NCBI GenBank assembly: GCA_964505555.1
Contig: CAZDIO010000027.1
Coordinates: 1 to 51,649, forward strand
Reading direction: 5' to 3'
Source of the DNA: CAZDIO01 sp964505555
Lineage (GTDB): Bacteria > Bdellovibrionota_C > UBA2361 > SZUA-149 > CAZDIO01
Length of the DNA: 51,649 nt
Both the position numbers and the translations under genes were made by a program. How positions within the stretch are numbered: the stretch's first letter is position 1; the number at the start of each line of letters is the position of its first letter. The notes beneath the pieces are model-generated. The model was given only the letters and a program-made list of their open reading frames with translations. It searched no databases and was not told the DNA's origin. Below are positions 1 to 7,198 of this stretch, in pieces.

Positions 1-166
1 GTTTCAAAAAAGAATCTGGAACCTTCTCTCCCCCCTTCCCGAGGCTAATTTCTAGTATCAAATACAAGAAACACATTTTGAAGCGCACTTTTTAGTAAGT
101 GTTATCAAAACGTTATTTAGATTTCAGAAACTCTCTGACACTTGATGATCGGATTTCGATTTGATT

Positions 167-176
167 GTTATCTTTT
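167..176 (-). other. Cassette-boundary core repeat (copy at SDR 3' end)
   Basis: The 10-mer GTTATCTTTT (plus strand) covers the end of the SDR gene; on the coding strand it reads AAAAGATAAC. The same core occurs at 939-948, 993-1002 and 1791-1800, always at a gene edge, and the 13 bases AAAAGATAACAAT follow the coding 3' ends of both neighbouring genes. This is the pattern of integron R''/R' core sites. Beyond it (1-166) I see no matching partner core and no gene, so the second half of this site is missing, diverged or outside the window. Confidence 0.4.
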
Positions 177-930
177 AATTTCGCAAATATGATGCTCCAT
201 TCATATCTATTATTGCACCTGTCATATAATCATTGCCGCCCTCTGCTAGAAAAGACACCAATCGTGCAATCTCTTGCGGAGTCCCGACTCGATTCAACGG
301 ACTCTGTGCTTTAATAGATGGTCCCGCGGCACTTTCCAAGTATGGAGTTGCTAGTGGTGTTTCAACCCAACCTGGAGCAATAGCGAAAACTGCAATACCA
401 TGCGGTGCCAGCGCTTTTGCAAGAGACTGGCTAGCCGAATTAAGTCCGGCTTTGCTAGCCCCGTATGCAGGAGCTTCTGGCTCACCGCGAAAAGCACCAC
501 GTGATGTAATGTTTATGATGGTTCCGGCTTTTTGTCGGATCATTTGTTGCGCCGCACAAAACGCAAGATTCATTGCACCTTCCAAATTTGTCTTTAGATT
601 CACTTCCATCGCCTTGAGCCATTCTGCGTAGTCGATCTTAGTAATATCGTGCTCGGCGAAAGTGCCTGCTGCATTCACCAAAACATCAAGCCTGCCAAAT
701 TTTTTTACAACGGCATCAACCAATAATGGAGGGGTATCGGGGTCACTAACATCGCCGTGAACCAATAGGTGATTTCTCGGTTTTAGACCAGCCATTACTG
801 TTTCAATTTCCTTCTTTTTTGAACGATAATTCGCAGCAATGGTGAGTCCATCTTCCGCCAGTTTCTCCGCACAGGCTCTGCCAATTCCAGTTGCAGCTCC
901 AGTTACTATCGCGACTCTAAAATCCAACAT
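175..930 (-). CDS. Short-chain dehydrogenase/reductase (SDR)
   Basis: Classical SDR of 251 residues, the usual length for the family, expected to be a cytoplasmic NAD(P)(H)-dependent oxidoreductase. The Rossmann dinucleotide motif TGAATGIG lies at residues 10-17, NAAG at 86-89, and the catalytic residues are Ser143, Tyr156 and Lys160 (YGASK). The PG motif after strand 6 (APGWVETP) is present. Basic residues after strand 2 (NYRSKKK) suggest NADP preference, which is inference. The substrate cannot be read from sequence; the 3-oxoacyl-ACP reductase (FabG-like) subgroup is closest in appearance, but no fatty-acid genes are nearby. The gene lies between two copies of a GTTATCTTTT core and follows an attC-like element, so it may be a mobile cassette rather than a core gene. 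It starts at ATG 930, 9 bases after the upstream core. Confidence 0.9.
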   Translation of the reverse strand: MLDFRVAIVTGAATGIGRACAEKLAEDGLTIAANYRSKKKEIETVMAGLKPRNHLLVHGDVSDPDTPPLLVDAVVKKFGRLDVLVNAAGTFAEHDITKIDYAEWLKAMEVNLKTNLEGAMNLAFCAAQQMIRQKAGTIINITSRGAFRGEPEAPAYGASKAGLNSASQSLAKALAPHGIAVFAIAPGWVETPLATPYLESAAGPSIKAQSPLNRVGTPQEIARLVSFLAEGGNDYMTGAIIDMNGASYLRN

Positions 931-938
931 ATAACTTT

Positions 939-1002
939 AAAAGATAACGGCATAAATCAGCCGCCGCTGAACGCGGTCGGCTGCATTCAATTGTTATCTT
1001 TT
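939..1002 (-). other. attC-like integron recombination site
   Basis: Read on the minus strand, this 64-bp element begins AAAAGATAAC and ends GTTATCTTTT, perfectly complementary 10-mers with the obligatory AAC...GTT ends. Between them is an inner imperfect stem, CAGCCG-A-CCGC pairing with GCGG-CGGCTG around a short loop, with one extrahelical A and unpaired spacers on both sides. Complementary outer cores, an inner stem with an extrahelical base, and a position between a stop codon (987) and the next start (930) are the hallmarks of an attC site. The cores deviate from the usual GTTRRRY consensus at the last positions, and no integrase gene is in the window. It could instead be a plain palindrome or terminator, but the reuse of the same core at the other cassette edges argues for attC. 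Confidence 0.55.
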
Positions 1003-1781
1003 GTATTCTGCCATACATCGTTAAGAATTTCGCGAAATAATTGATCCAGCCTTCCGGTTTGATCTCTCTGCTCACTCGTCTGTGGAACTGAAGTTTCTAA
1101 CCTCGAAATTTCGGTTTCTAGAAACTGATTTATCACTTCAATTCTAGGTCCGTCATCAAGTTCCGCTCCAGCGCGTTTCGCTGCAATGAGCCAATTTAAT
1201 TCGGTCAATAGTGGACCGGGCGTAAGTATCGCGTCGATGAGTCGTTGAAACTCCATCGGAACCGGCCCCTTATTTTTCTCAATCCATAAACAAGCGAGAA
1301 CTGGACGTAACACATAAAAGTATTTCTTCCTCCAGACTATTTCTTTCTTTAAGTAGTCCTTGAAATTCCCACTCGCCATGTGAAGATAGTGATGCATACA
1401 TGAAGTCGGAGAGTAAAACGTTTGAACCTCCCGCTGAAGGCGTGCCGTGGTCAAACCATGTTTGAGGTACACTATAGGCGACTGCAGCCATTCAAGTAGG
1501 GGCGGATTGGATTTCCTAAGCAACCGAAGTGCTTTGCGTAAGTCCCATCCGCTGAGATCGATCTCGTCTGAAAGCGGCCGTTCTATTACGTCGCGCTTTT
1601 CATCAATGGATAAATACCAATCCTTGGCTCTGACATATATGAAGCGAACATCGTAATCGCTATCAGTCGATTCGAACCCCCAAGCGCGACTGCCGGATTC
1701 ACAAGCGTAAAGGACACGAACTTGTTCGTCATTCTCAAGTTCGGTCAGGCAAGATTTTATTCGAAAAGTTATATCGTTCAT
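987..1781 (-). CDS. RlaP-like predicted nucleotidyltransferase
   Basis: This protein belongs to the DNA polymerase beta-type nucleotidyltransferase superfamily, RlaP branch (PF10127). The fingerprint is GSRAWGFESTDSDYDVRFIY: a GS motif followed by the metal-binding DSDYD acidic pair. RlaP homologues are associated with RNA repair operons or found as orphan phage-like genes; the function here is unproven. The first in-frame ATG is at 1808, but the preferred start is ATG 1781 (residue 10 of the longer frame): a GTTATCTTTT core lies at 1791-1800, and the conserved fold begins right after MNDITF. That gives 264 residues. The C-terminal 60 residues are hydrophilic and may form a helix. Together with the downstream attC-like site the gene makes one complete gene-cassette unit. 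No RNA ligase or RtcB partner is seen. Confidence 0.82.
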   Translation of the reverse strand: MNDITFRIKSCLTELENDEQVRVLYACESGSRAWGFESTDSDYDVRFIYVRAKDWYLSIDEKRDVIERPLSDEIDLSGWDLRKALRLLRKSNPPLLEWLQSPIVYLKHGLTTARLQREVQTFYSPTSCMHHYLHMASGNFKDYLKKEIVWRKKYFYVLRPVLACLWIEKNKGPVPMEFQRLIDAILTPGPLLTELNWLIAAKRAGAELDDGPRIEVINQFLETEISRLETSVPQTSEQRDQTGRLDQLFREILNDVWQNTKDNN

Positions 1782-1790
1782 TGGGAGTCG

Positions 1791-1800
1791 AAAAGATAAC
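1791..1800 (-). other. Cassette-boundary core repeat (upstream of RlaP-like gene)
   Basis: Minus-strand GTTATCTTTT, identical to the core that ends the attC-like site at 939-948. It sits 9 bases upstream of ATG 1781, the same distance as between the 939-948 core and the SDR start. This equal spacing supports two cassettes that share one boundary sequence. Confidence 0.45.
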
Positions 1801-1808
1801 ATGATCAA

Positions 1809-2091
1809 TATATTATTCTTATCCCACTTACCATATATCCCTTAAGGTGTCCTTTAAAGTAAAATGTCCTTATGTTGCAGAAGCTTATCTACGTTCGACT
1901 ATGTAGATCTACCAGCCCGAAGATCTACCTGTTTGTGCTCACTACGTTATTGTAACTCAGTAGATCTAGCTCGTATTTTTTCATCAACCACGCAACTTCT
2001 TCCTTGATTACTCGATTATCAGAGGTATGGAACAACAAAAGAAGGTGCTGATTTAAATTGCGGAGATATTCTATTTCGTCAATTAAAAGTA
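1809..2091. other. Non-coding interval with a possible interrupted reading frame
   Basis: No confident gene. A minus-strand frame (1925 to about 2100) reads ALLLIDEIEYL... through VSTNR and looks protein-like. On its 5' side it is broken by the 145-bp palindromic element at 2102-2246. If that insertion and one target copy are removed, the frame stays open further upstream (SSSTALLLIDE...), so it may be a small gene killed by the insertion. I do not recognise the product and there is no start or ribosome site to confirm it. Confidence 0.25.
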
Positions 2092-2256
2092 AGGCCGTAC
2101 TCACGGCCATTAAGTTAAGGATGGTGAAAGAAAGATTGATAGAACCACAGAGACACAGAGCCTCAGAGAAGATCAATAAAATCTTTCTTTCTCTGTGTCT
2201 CTGCGCCTCTGTGGTTCTATAAAAAAGCCTTAACTTAATGGCCGTGAGGCCGTACT
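2092..2256. mobile_element. MITE-like palindromic element with 10-bp target duplication (copy A)
   Basis: A 145-bp element (about 2102-2246) has near-perfect terminal inverted repeats reading CACGGCCATTAAGTTAAGG inward from both ends (2102-2120 and 2228-2246). Inner arms read ACCACAGAGACACAGAG and its complement. It is flanked by the direct repeat AGGCCGTACT (2092-2101 and 2247-2256), a convincing target-site duplication. No transposase is encoded. A second member with related ends (GGCATTAAGTTAAG) and CACAGAG inner arms lies at 50007-50162. This is a non-autonomous element moved by an enzyme not present here. Confidence 0.75.
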
Positions 2257-2302
2257 AGAAGAAAAGAGAAAACAAAGCGGCGAGGCAATAAGAACCTTTT
2301 GC

Positions 2303-2350
2303 AAAAAAAGAGTCCGCGGTGGGTGGCTTAACGATACCACCCACCGCGGA
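2303..2350 (-). terminator. Rho-independent terminator of the HEAT-like gene
   Basis: On the minus strand a perfect 14-bp GC-rich stem (TCCGCGGTGGGTGG and its complement, plus-strand 2313-2326 and 2337-2350) with a 10-base loop is followed by CTC and seven T residues. It begins 23 bases beyond the stop codon at 2373. This is a textbook intrinsic terminator. Confidence 0.9.
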
Positions 2351-2372
2351 ATTTATCCTTTTGGAACAGTTC

Positions 2373-4073
2373 TCACTCACTATTGAGACTGAGAACTGCC
2401 GCAAGGAGAGTTGCATTTGGTAATGCTCCTCGCGAGATACACGACTTAAGCTCACGGCACACCGGCTGAACGAACTCACAGGAGACCGGAAGGAGGGCGA
2501 AGTCCATCTTTGTAAGAAGTGACTGCGCACTGATTTTGGTCGCCTGGAGCTTACGGAAAAGCGTCTCATCTAACCGAGCTCGAACTACTGGACCCGTTTT
2601 TTGAGGATCGCTTACGAGCGCATACAGCGCCCACGCTCTTACAAGGCCCGATTCATTCGGAGAAAGAAACATCTGTTGAAGTTTACCCCCCGCATGTGAC
2701 CGGGCCTTTCCCATCGAACACAATGCTTGCACTGCAAGCCCTCGGGTTGCCGGACTGTCGGCGGAAAGTCCGTTTTCCTCTATTACACTCAGGAGCGGAT
2801 CAAAGAACGGACCCGACCCTGGCAGGAGATCCCCTACCATTGCGATCATAACGAGTGCAGCTTGAGCTTCTACCTCATCCTCACGCAGCATCGAAATGAG
2901 TTCTGGTAGCGCGGGAAGAAGCTTTTCTCGAAGTCCGCCGATGAAGTACAACCCGTAAGGACAAAGGTTTAGCACGTGGGTGTCATCCAGTTGAACGGCG
3001 CAGGCGTTGATCAGGTCGTCCCACTCGCTAAGTGAGAGATCTAATTCGGAGTTCCTTACGCCGTCTCGAAAGACACGAACATAGGGTCCGTATCTTAGAG
3101 ACGAGTGAATTTGGTTCATGGCACACGCTCGAAGAAGCGGATAGGTAAACGTCCGGTGCTTGTCCGAAAAGCCGAGAATGCAGGCGGCCTCAAACGTAAC
3201 CTGGAAGTGCCCCTTAGATCTCCACATATCCGTGTTTTTGACCATCTCGACGAGTTTCGGCTCAAAGTGTTCCCAACGAGATGTTCCTCGGAAATGTCTT
3301 CCCGCAATAGATGGATATCCAATGCGCCACCTATAAAGCCCGTTCTGAACGACCGATTCCCTGGAGGTGTCGGTTGCGAACGCAAAACGCATATCTGCCA
3401 GAGTGGTTGAGGTGAGAAAGCAAGCTGCCGCCATTTCTTCTACTTCCTCAAGCAGCTTCCTTGTCTCATCACCTGTTGCTCCAGTGAGGTGAAGCAGGTC
3501 AATGGCGATACTAAGCTCACCAGCTCCTACCTCAGCTTTTCTCGACAGTACGATTCGACAATTTTCGATGGCATCTGCGGGTTTAAGAGTGTGCTCTTTC
3601 ATTGTGCAGAGGAGGTCGCACGCCCTCCTTGGAATCGAAACCGGTGAATCCTTGTTCCATCGAGCAGAGCAGGCAGCTCGAAAGAGGTTTAGTGTTGCAA
3701 ACTTGACAAGCCCATCGGGTAGGACTGAAAGCGCATCAAGTGCAACTGATTTGACACTATCACTCGAGCCATCTTCGACCAGCCTCCCTAAATCGGAAAC
3801 GATACACCGTGCGCGCGTCCCTAATTGCCCGATCGCTTTTACAAGCGATGCTCGTTGGTCCGGGTCAGGAAGGGGGAATATTTTTGGATTCCAAAGTCTA
3901 CGGGTGAGTTCGTGCGCAAGGCGCTCTGCCTCTTTCGTGCATAAGCTTTGTATTATAGAAATCGCGCACTCTCTTGTCCCCGGATCGTCTGGGCAGGTGA
4001 TGGCATCTGCTAATCCGAAAAGATGGATACTTCCTTGTGGGTTTTGACCGCCGACGTTCGATGACGTACTCAC
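2373..4073 (-). CDS. HEAT-like helical-repeat protein of unknown function
   Basis: This 567-residue hydrophilic, mostly helical protein is not matched to a named family. Repeated helix pairs ending in leucine/alanine-rich stretches (ALDALSVLPDG, AALVMIAMVGDLLPG, LAVQALCSMGKA, WALYALVSDP) look like degenerate HEAT/ARM repeats over much of the length, suggesting a cytoplasmic scaffold. No signal peptide, membrane segment or catalytic motif is visible. The start is GTG 4073: AGGAGG at 4081-4086 on the minus strand sits exactly 7 bases before it. The ATG at 4079 is only one base from that Shine-Dalgarno, and the ATG at 4118 has none. The gene is monocistronic, ending in a strong terminator. Codon use seems more GC-rich than the neighbours, which may reflect recent acquisition (by eye only). 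Confidence 0.72.
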   Translation of the reverse strand: MSTSSNVGGQNPQGSIHLFGLADAITCPDDPGTRECAISIIQSLCTKEAERLAHELTRRLWNPKIFPLPDPDQRASLVKAIGQLGTRARCIVSDLGRLVEDGSSDSVKSVALDALSVLPDGLVKFATLNLFRAACSARWNKDSPVSIPRRACDLLCTMKEHTLKPADAIENCRIVLSRKAEVGAGELSIAIDLLHLTGATGDETRKLLEEVEEMAAACFLTSTTLADMRFAFATDTSRESVVQNGLYRWRIGYPSIAGRHFRGTSRWEHFEPKLVEMVKNTDMWRSKGHFQVTFEAACILGFSDKHRTFTYPLLRACAMNQIHSSLRYGPYVRVFRDGVRNSELDLSLSEWDDLINACAVQLDDTHVLNLCPYGLYFIGGLREKLLPALPELISMLREDEVEAQAALVMIAMVGDLLPGSGPFFDPLLSVIEENGLSADSPATRGLAVQALCSMGKARSHAGGKLQQMFLSPNESGLVRAWALYALVSDPQKTGPVVRARLDETLFRKLQATKISAQSLLTKMDFALLPVSCEFVQPVCRELKSCISRGALPNATLLAAVLSLNSE

Positions 4074-4086
4074 GATCATACCTCCT

Positions 4087-4432
4087 TTCAAAACGGGCTG
4101 TGCGGATCGCTCCGTCACGAACCCTTACCAAAGTAATACGCGGACACGTTGCCTCGCGTTTTTGCATCAAAGACAAGGTTTAAGTCGTAGTTTAATCCGT
4201 AGAAAACCTAAGCCTCGCCTTATTTTTGGCCCTATGCTCTGTGGCCATAAAAAAGGCGAAACACAACTTTCTTCCCGAATGGCGATGAAAAAGAGAATAC
4301 AGAAAACCGATTGAAGTGGTGGCGATTTTAATTTAAGCGGCGGGTTTCGTCAAACGGAGGCTTTATGTTGAGATTGCAGATCAATGTATCTATTACTCTT
4401 CTTCTTATCTCAGCATGTAGTCCCTCGATTTG
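4087..4432. other. Intergenic, no gene recognised
   Basis: The interval between the HEAT-like gene and the PLP-enzyme remnant shows no convincing coding signal on either strand. A short plus-strand frame beginning at ATG 4365 has a CGGAGG site and a hydrophobic start, but most of it runs antisense through the remnant at 4433-4780 and is treated as a chance frame. Confidence 0.4.
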
Positions 4433-4780
4433 TTATGCCTTTTTTTCGTCCGACTCTACGAGCTTTAGTTTACCCGTATTCATTACTAGTATCTTTGCAT
4501 CGGGCGGGATTTTGTCTGCAAATTGCAGAAGCAAAGCAAGGCCAGCAGAACTAGACGGTTCGCAAGTAACGCCGAGCTTCGTAGCGAGTTCGAATGCTTC
4601 GACGATTCGATCTTCTTCAACATCGTAGAGGCCAGTGAGTTCTCCACAATAAGCTGCGCGCTTATAAAAATCGATCCAATCTTCGTTTATGTAAGGAAAC
4701 GGTAAAAACGGCGAAAAGAGCTTATCGGCACGAGTGTTCGGATTGGTAGAAGCAGCACCAAGAAAAAGGGATAATCGAGA
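4433..4780 (-). pseudogene. 3' remnant of a PLP-dependent (fold type II) enzyme
   Basis: An open frame of 115 codons without a start codon, bounded upstream by TAA at 4781-4783, reads as the C-terminal part of a real enzyme. Recognisable pieces in order are LGAASTNPNTRADKLF, PFPYINEDWIDFYKR, GELTGLYDVEEDRIVEAF, GVTCEPSSSAGLALL and PPDAKILVMNTGKLKLVES. The EPSSSAGLALL segment followed by a strand ILVMNTGK matches the end of threonine synthase/threonine dehydratase-like PLP enzymes, where the EP(S/A)xA loop lies near the cofactor ring. The N-terminal two thirds, with the PLP lysine, is absent and the upstream DNA is non-coding, so this is a decayed gene. Which enzyme it was (threonine synthase-like or another ammonia-lyase) cannot be decided from this part. 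Confidence 0.72.
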
Positions 4781-5028
4781 TTAAGAGTTTTTAATTACAA
4801 CTTTTTGAGTCCCGAACTTCGCTCGTAAGACTCGTCAGCTGACTTTTATTATATGCTCGCGCCAAAGTCTTCTTAGTATACATTCGAGGGCTGTTTAAAT
4901 TAAGTATCTGCTATCATTACATAAATTCCCTCAATTTTTTATCTGCCTAAAAGAGACGCTAGAAAGCAGATGTTAAGGACCCGATAAGCGGTATTTTTTG
5001 CATAACAGTATTAGTAGGTCTGAGGTAA

Positions 5029-6105
5029 GTGTTTGTGGTGTGGGTGGGTAATATGATTACAGGGATTAAGGCAAAAGTGAGACAAAACGCGTATCTTCGC
5101 GTGCTGAGTAAACCGGCTCTCTTTCTTCATTGGTGGCGGTTGTGGAAGAAGGCTCCAATTATTAGTTGGATAGCGGCTGCTGATGAGTTTCGAAGAGGGA
5201 ATTTTCTCCACGCATCAAACCTTTATGAACGGGGTTTACGACGACATCCTCGTCACCAGGTTGCTCCGTATGCGATGTTTGACTATGCGTATTGTTGTTT
5301 TCGTTTAGGTCGCCTGGCGCTTGCTCGAGAAAATCTTTCTCAACTTACTCGAATTGGGTTTGCACTTAAGGATGCTTTTTTGCTCCATGCACGGATTGAA
5401 ACGATGTTGGGAGATGTCTTTCTTGCAAGTCGGATTCTTGAAACGGGATTGCGATTGTTTCCTAATGATATTCCGATGTATTGTGCGTATGCTCAGAGCG
5501 TTCTTTCTAGTGGATGTGATCTTGAAACCGTTGAGAAGATCCGAGAGAGACTTGATGAGCTCCGCGGTGCTGTCTCAATTGTGGATGGGAACTTTGCACT
5601 TCTTAATACCGCCCTTGCCCGTGTCGAAACGGTAAGTGGCAATAAAAAACTTGCTGAACAGATCCTCGCTCGAGTCATTGCTGGAGGAGCTCCTCCACTT
5701 GAGGCTCTCCTTTTACGAGGGGATATTCTTGCTGAAAGTGGCCGCGTGCTACAAGCAAGGCTTCAATATGACCGAGCGATACAACAGGCGACCAATGACC
5801 CTCGGCCTCTTTCACGGATGGCTCAGAGTTACCTTCAGGGAAACTCGCCAGAGGAAGCAGGGTGGGCGTTGCAGCTTGCTGTGCAGATCTGTCAGTTTAG
5901 TTTGTGGCAAAATCCTGAATATTTAAAAATTCTCTCCGAAGCGTATGCTCGCTTAGGTGAGGCAGCATGTGCGGAGCTTGTGATGAGTAAACTTCGTGGC
6001 CTCAATTTAAGCCGGGCTCTCCAGGTTGATGAGATTCGCAGTGCTCAACAAAAAATACGACAACTAGGCTCTCTTCGCCTTTCTGCTGAAACTGAATCAG
6101 TGTAA
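5029..6105 (+). CDS. TPR-repeat protein
   Basis: This 358-residue protein is made almost wholly of tetratricopeptide-like helix pairs. Characteristic spacing is seen in AADEFRRGNFLHASNLYERGLRRHP, FDYAYCCFRLGRLALARENL, LLHARIETMLGDVFLASRIL and LLLRGDILAESGRVLQARLQYDRA (shown in parts here only to mark the repeats). The N-terminal 40 residues include an aromatic hydrophobic patch (PALFLHWWRLW), which could be a membrane-proximal helix, but no clear signal peptide is present. The start is uncertain: GTG 5029 has GAGG only three bases upstream; GTG 5035 (9-base spacing) and ATG 5053 (preceded by GTGGGTGGG) are also plausible. It lies 11 bases upstream of the SCP2-like gene, probably co-transcribed. 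Such proteins are scaffolds; the partner is unknown. Confidence 0.75.
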   Translation: MFVVWVGNMITGIKAKVRQNAYLRVLSKPALFLHWWRLWKKAPIISWIAAADEFRRGNFLHASNLYERGLRRHPRHQVAPYAMFDYAYCCFRLGRLALARENLSQLTRIGFALKDAFLLHARIETMLGDVFLASRILETGLRLFPNDIPMYCAYAQSVLSSGCDLETVEKIRERLDELRGAVSIVDGNFALLNTALARVETVSGNKKLAEQILARVIAGGAPPLEALLLRGDILAESGRVLQARLQYDRAIQQATNDPRPLSRMAQSYLQGNSPEEAGWALQLAVQICQFSLWQNPEYLKILSEAYARLGEAACAELVMSKLRGLNLSRALQVDEIRSAQQKIRQLGSLRLSAETESV

Positions 6106-6116
6106 AGTAGCTCCTG

Positions 6117-6461
6117 ATGGAACGCTTTACTTCACCAGATACTGTTATTACTCATTGGCGCGAACACTGCGAGGCCAAAGGGGAGATGTTTTCTGAGCAA
6201 GGATTTATCTATAAGCTCAATGTGCTTGGAGAGAAACGACGCAGTTTCGTGTTTGATTTTACAAGCAAACCAACCATTTATGAAGGGGATGCTGTGGTTG
6301 ATGCTGAAGTGTCTCTTTCTGGAGATGACCTAGTGTTAATCGCAAAGAGAGAGCTAAATCCACAAGAAGCATACCTCGGGAAACGGCTTCGTGTTCATGG
6401 GCTCCTTACGGCGATTGTTATGTTTAATATTTTTTTCCAGTCTGTATTGGGCGAGACATAA
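6117..6461 (+). CDS. SCP2 sterol-binding-domain protein
   Basis: This 114-residue protein matches the SCP2 sterol-transfer fold: a strand region with charged turns (SFVFDFTSKPTIYEGD), the conserved stretch DAEVSLSGDDLVLIAKRELN, and the closing LGKRLRVHGLLTAIVMFN that resembles the GKLKIxGD...LxLF ending of the family. Stand-alone SCP2 domains in bacteria bind lipids in a hydrophobic tunnel and are often carriers or accessory factors. The match is by pattern only. It follows the TPR gene by 11 bases without an obvious Shine-Dalgarno, which suggests translational coupling or a shared transcript. Confidence 0.65.
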   Translation: MERFTSPDTVITHWREHCEAKGEMFSEQGFIYKLNVLGEKRRSFVFDFTSKPTIYEGDAVVDAEVSLSGDDLVLIAKRELNPQEAYLGKRLRVHGLLTAIVMFNIFFQSVLGET

Positions 6462-6485
6462 TTGGAGGTGACTTAGAGGAAAAGA

Positions 6486-6657
6486 CTTAGAGGCTGTATC
6501 GAAACCTCAAGAAGCCTTAGGCTTAAACTACACTTAGAGCAAGTGCAGGAGCAAGGCTAAGTGTAGTTTAAGGAGAGGTCGAAGTGAAAGTCTAAGATAA
6601 TGTATAAAAACTTTCAGAGCCTTTGATTTAGAAGGTTTTGATACAGTGTCTTAGAGG
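6486..6657. repeat. Nested inverted-repeat element, possible MITE
   Basis: Outer inverted repeats CTGTATCGAAACCT (6494-6507) and AGGTTTTGATACAG (6633-6646) match at 13 of 14 positions. Inside lies a perfect 16-bp stem, CTTAAACTACACTTAG and its complement (6522-6537, 6557-6572), with a 19-base loop. CTTAGAGG is present immediately left (6486-6493) and just right (6650-6657) of the outer arms, plus once more at 6472-6479. The 8-base direct repeat could be a target duplication. No transposase is encoded. A processing hairpin is an alternative. Confidence 0.5.
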
Positions 6658-6708
6658 CAAAATAGCAAAGCGATGATTTTTCTGCTAAGTTACCAGTAGT
6701 GTTGTTGT

Positions 6709-6930
6709 ATGAAACGTAAGATGTTAAACGGTCTGCTTCTTCCCTGCACCTCTTGTGGGGAGATGTTTGAGTTTAGCGCACTCGAGACTCGGTTCTATCA
6801 GGCACGAGAGATTCCTCTGCCCAAACGGTGTCGAAAGTGTGCGAGTAAATCAAGACCGGTAAGGAACTTAGATCTAACTGCTGCCGATGATTCACACGAT
6901 CGAGATCAACGAAAACTCGCAAATTCCTGA
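6709..6930 (+). CDS. Small zinc-ribbon protein (zf-trcl type)
   Basis: This 73-residue protein has two CxxC knuckles, CTSC at residues 13-16 and CRKC near 41-44, separated by the E...RFYQAREIPLPK segment. This layout (CxxC, then a glutamate, an FY pair, a proline and CxxC) is that of the probable zinc-ribbon family zf-trcl (PF13451). The N-terminal ribbon of the large Cys-rich protein at 48383-50020 has the same plan (CNQC...AFYRQCDLPLPALCPPC), so the window carries a free-standing and a fused version. The C-terminus is charged and probably disordered. The gene overlaps the next frame by 44 bases; no ribosome site is evident at its ATG. Confidence 0.68.
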   Translation: MKRKMLNGLLLPCTSCGEMFEFSALETRFYQAREIPLPKRCRKCASKSRPVRNLDLTAADDSHDRDQRKLANS

Positions 6931-7198
6931 ATTAAAGAAACTTTTTCGAAAGAAGCTGATGACCGGTGGGGCTGTGGTTCGCCTTGCGCCTGGGCTTGAT
7001 GCAAAGATGTACTCAGTTCTCTTTGAGCGCTTCAAAGAAGGTGCAGAACCAAACTCTCTTCAAGAACTCGTCCTTCGCGAACTGGTCAAGATGCTCTCCC
7101 TTTCTAAAAGCGGTAAGGAGTATGAGCTTACCGCAGAAAGTTTTAGATCGTTGGGTCTAAAAGCAATCAACGCTGAATTAGAAAAGTTGAAACTCTAG
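6887..7198 (+). CDS. Hypothetical protein, 103 residues
   Basis: Not recognised. It is a small, charged, predominantly helical protein without Cys, signal peptide or membrane segment; MLSLSKSGKEYELTAESF and LKAINAELEKLKL are amphipathic. The start is uncertain: ATG 6887 overlaps the zinc-ribbon gene, and ATG 6959 (MTGGAVV) would remove the overlap. The TAG stop (7196-7198) lies inside the terminal repeat of the palindromic element that begins about 7195, so the insertion may have trimmed the original C-terminus. Confidence 0.5.
   Translation: MIHTIEINENSQIPELKKLFRKKLMTGGAVVRLAPGLDAKMYSVLFERFKEGAEPNSLQELVLRELVKMLSLSKSGKEYELTAESFRSLGLKAINAELEKLKL

Noticed and set aside
2255..2569. 104-residue minus-strand frame overlapping the HEAT-like gene end
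   Set aside because: It lies in another register of the HEAT-like gene and runs through the terminator; its composition is Arg/Ser-rich shadow sequence.
4365..4628. Plus-strand 87-residue frame with CGGAGG site and lipobox-like ISAC start
   Set aside because: Most of it runs antisense through a clear PLP-enzyme remnant, and its C-terminal part is Ser/Arg-rich antisense-type sequence. The hydrophobic start is probably chance.
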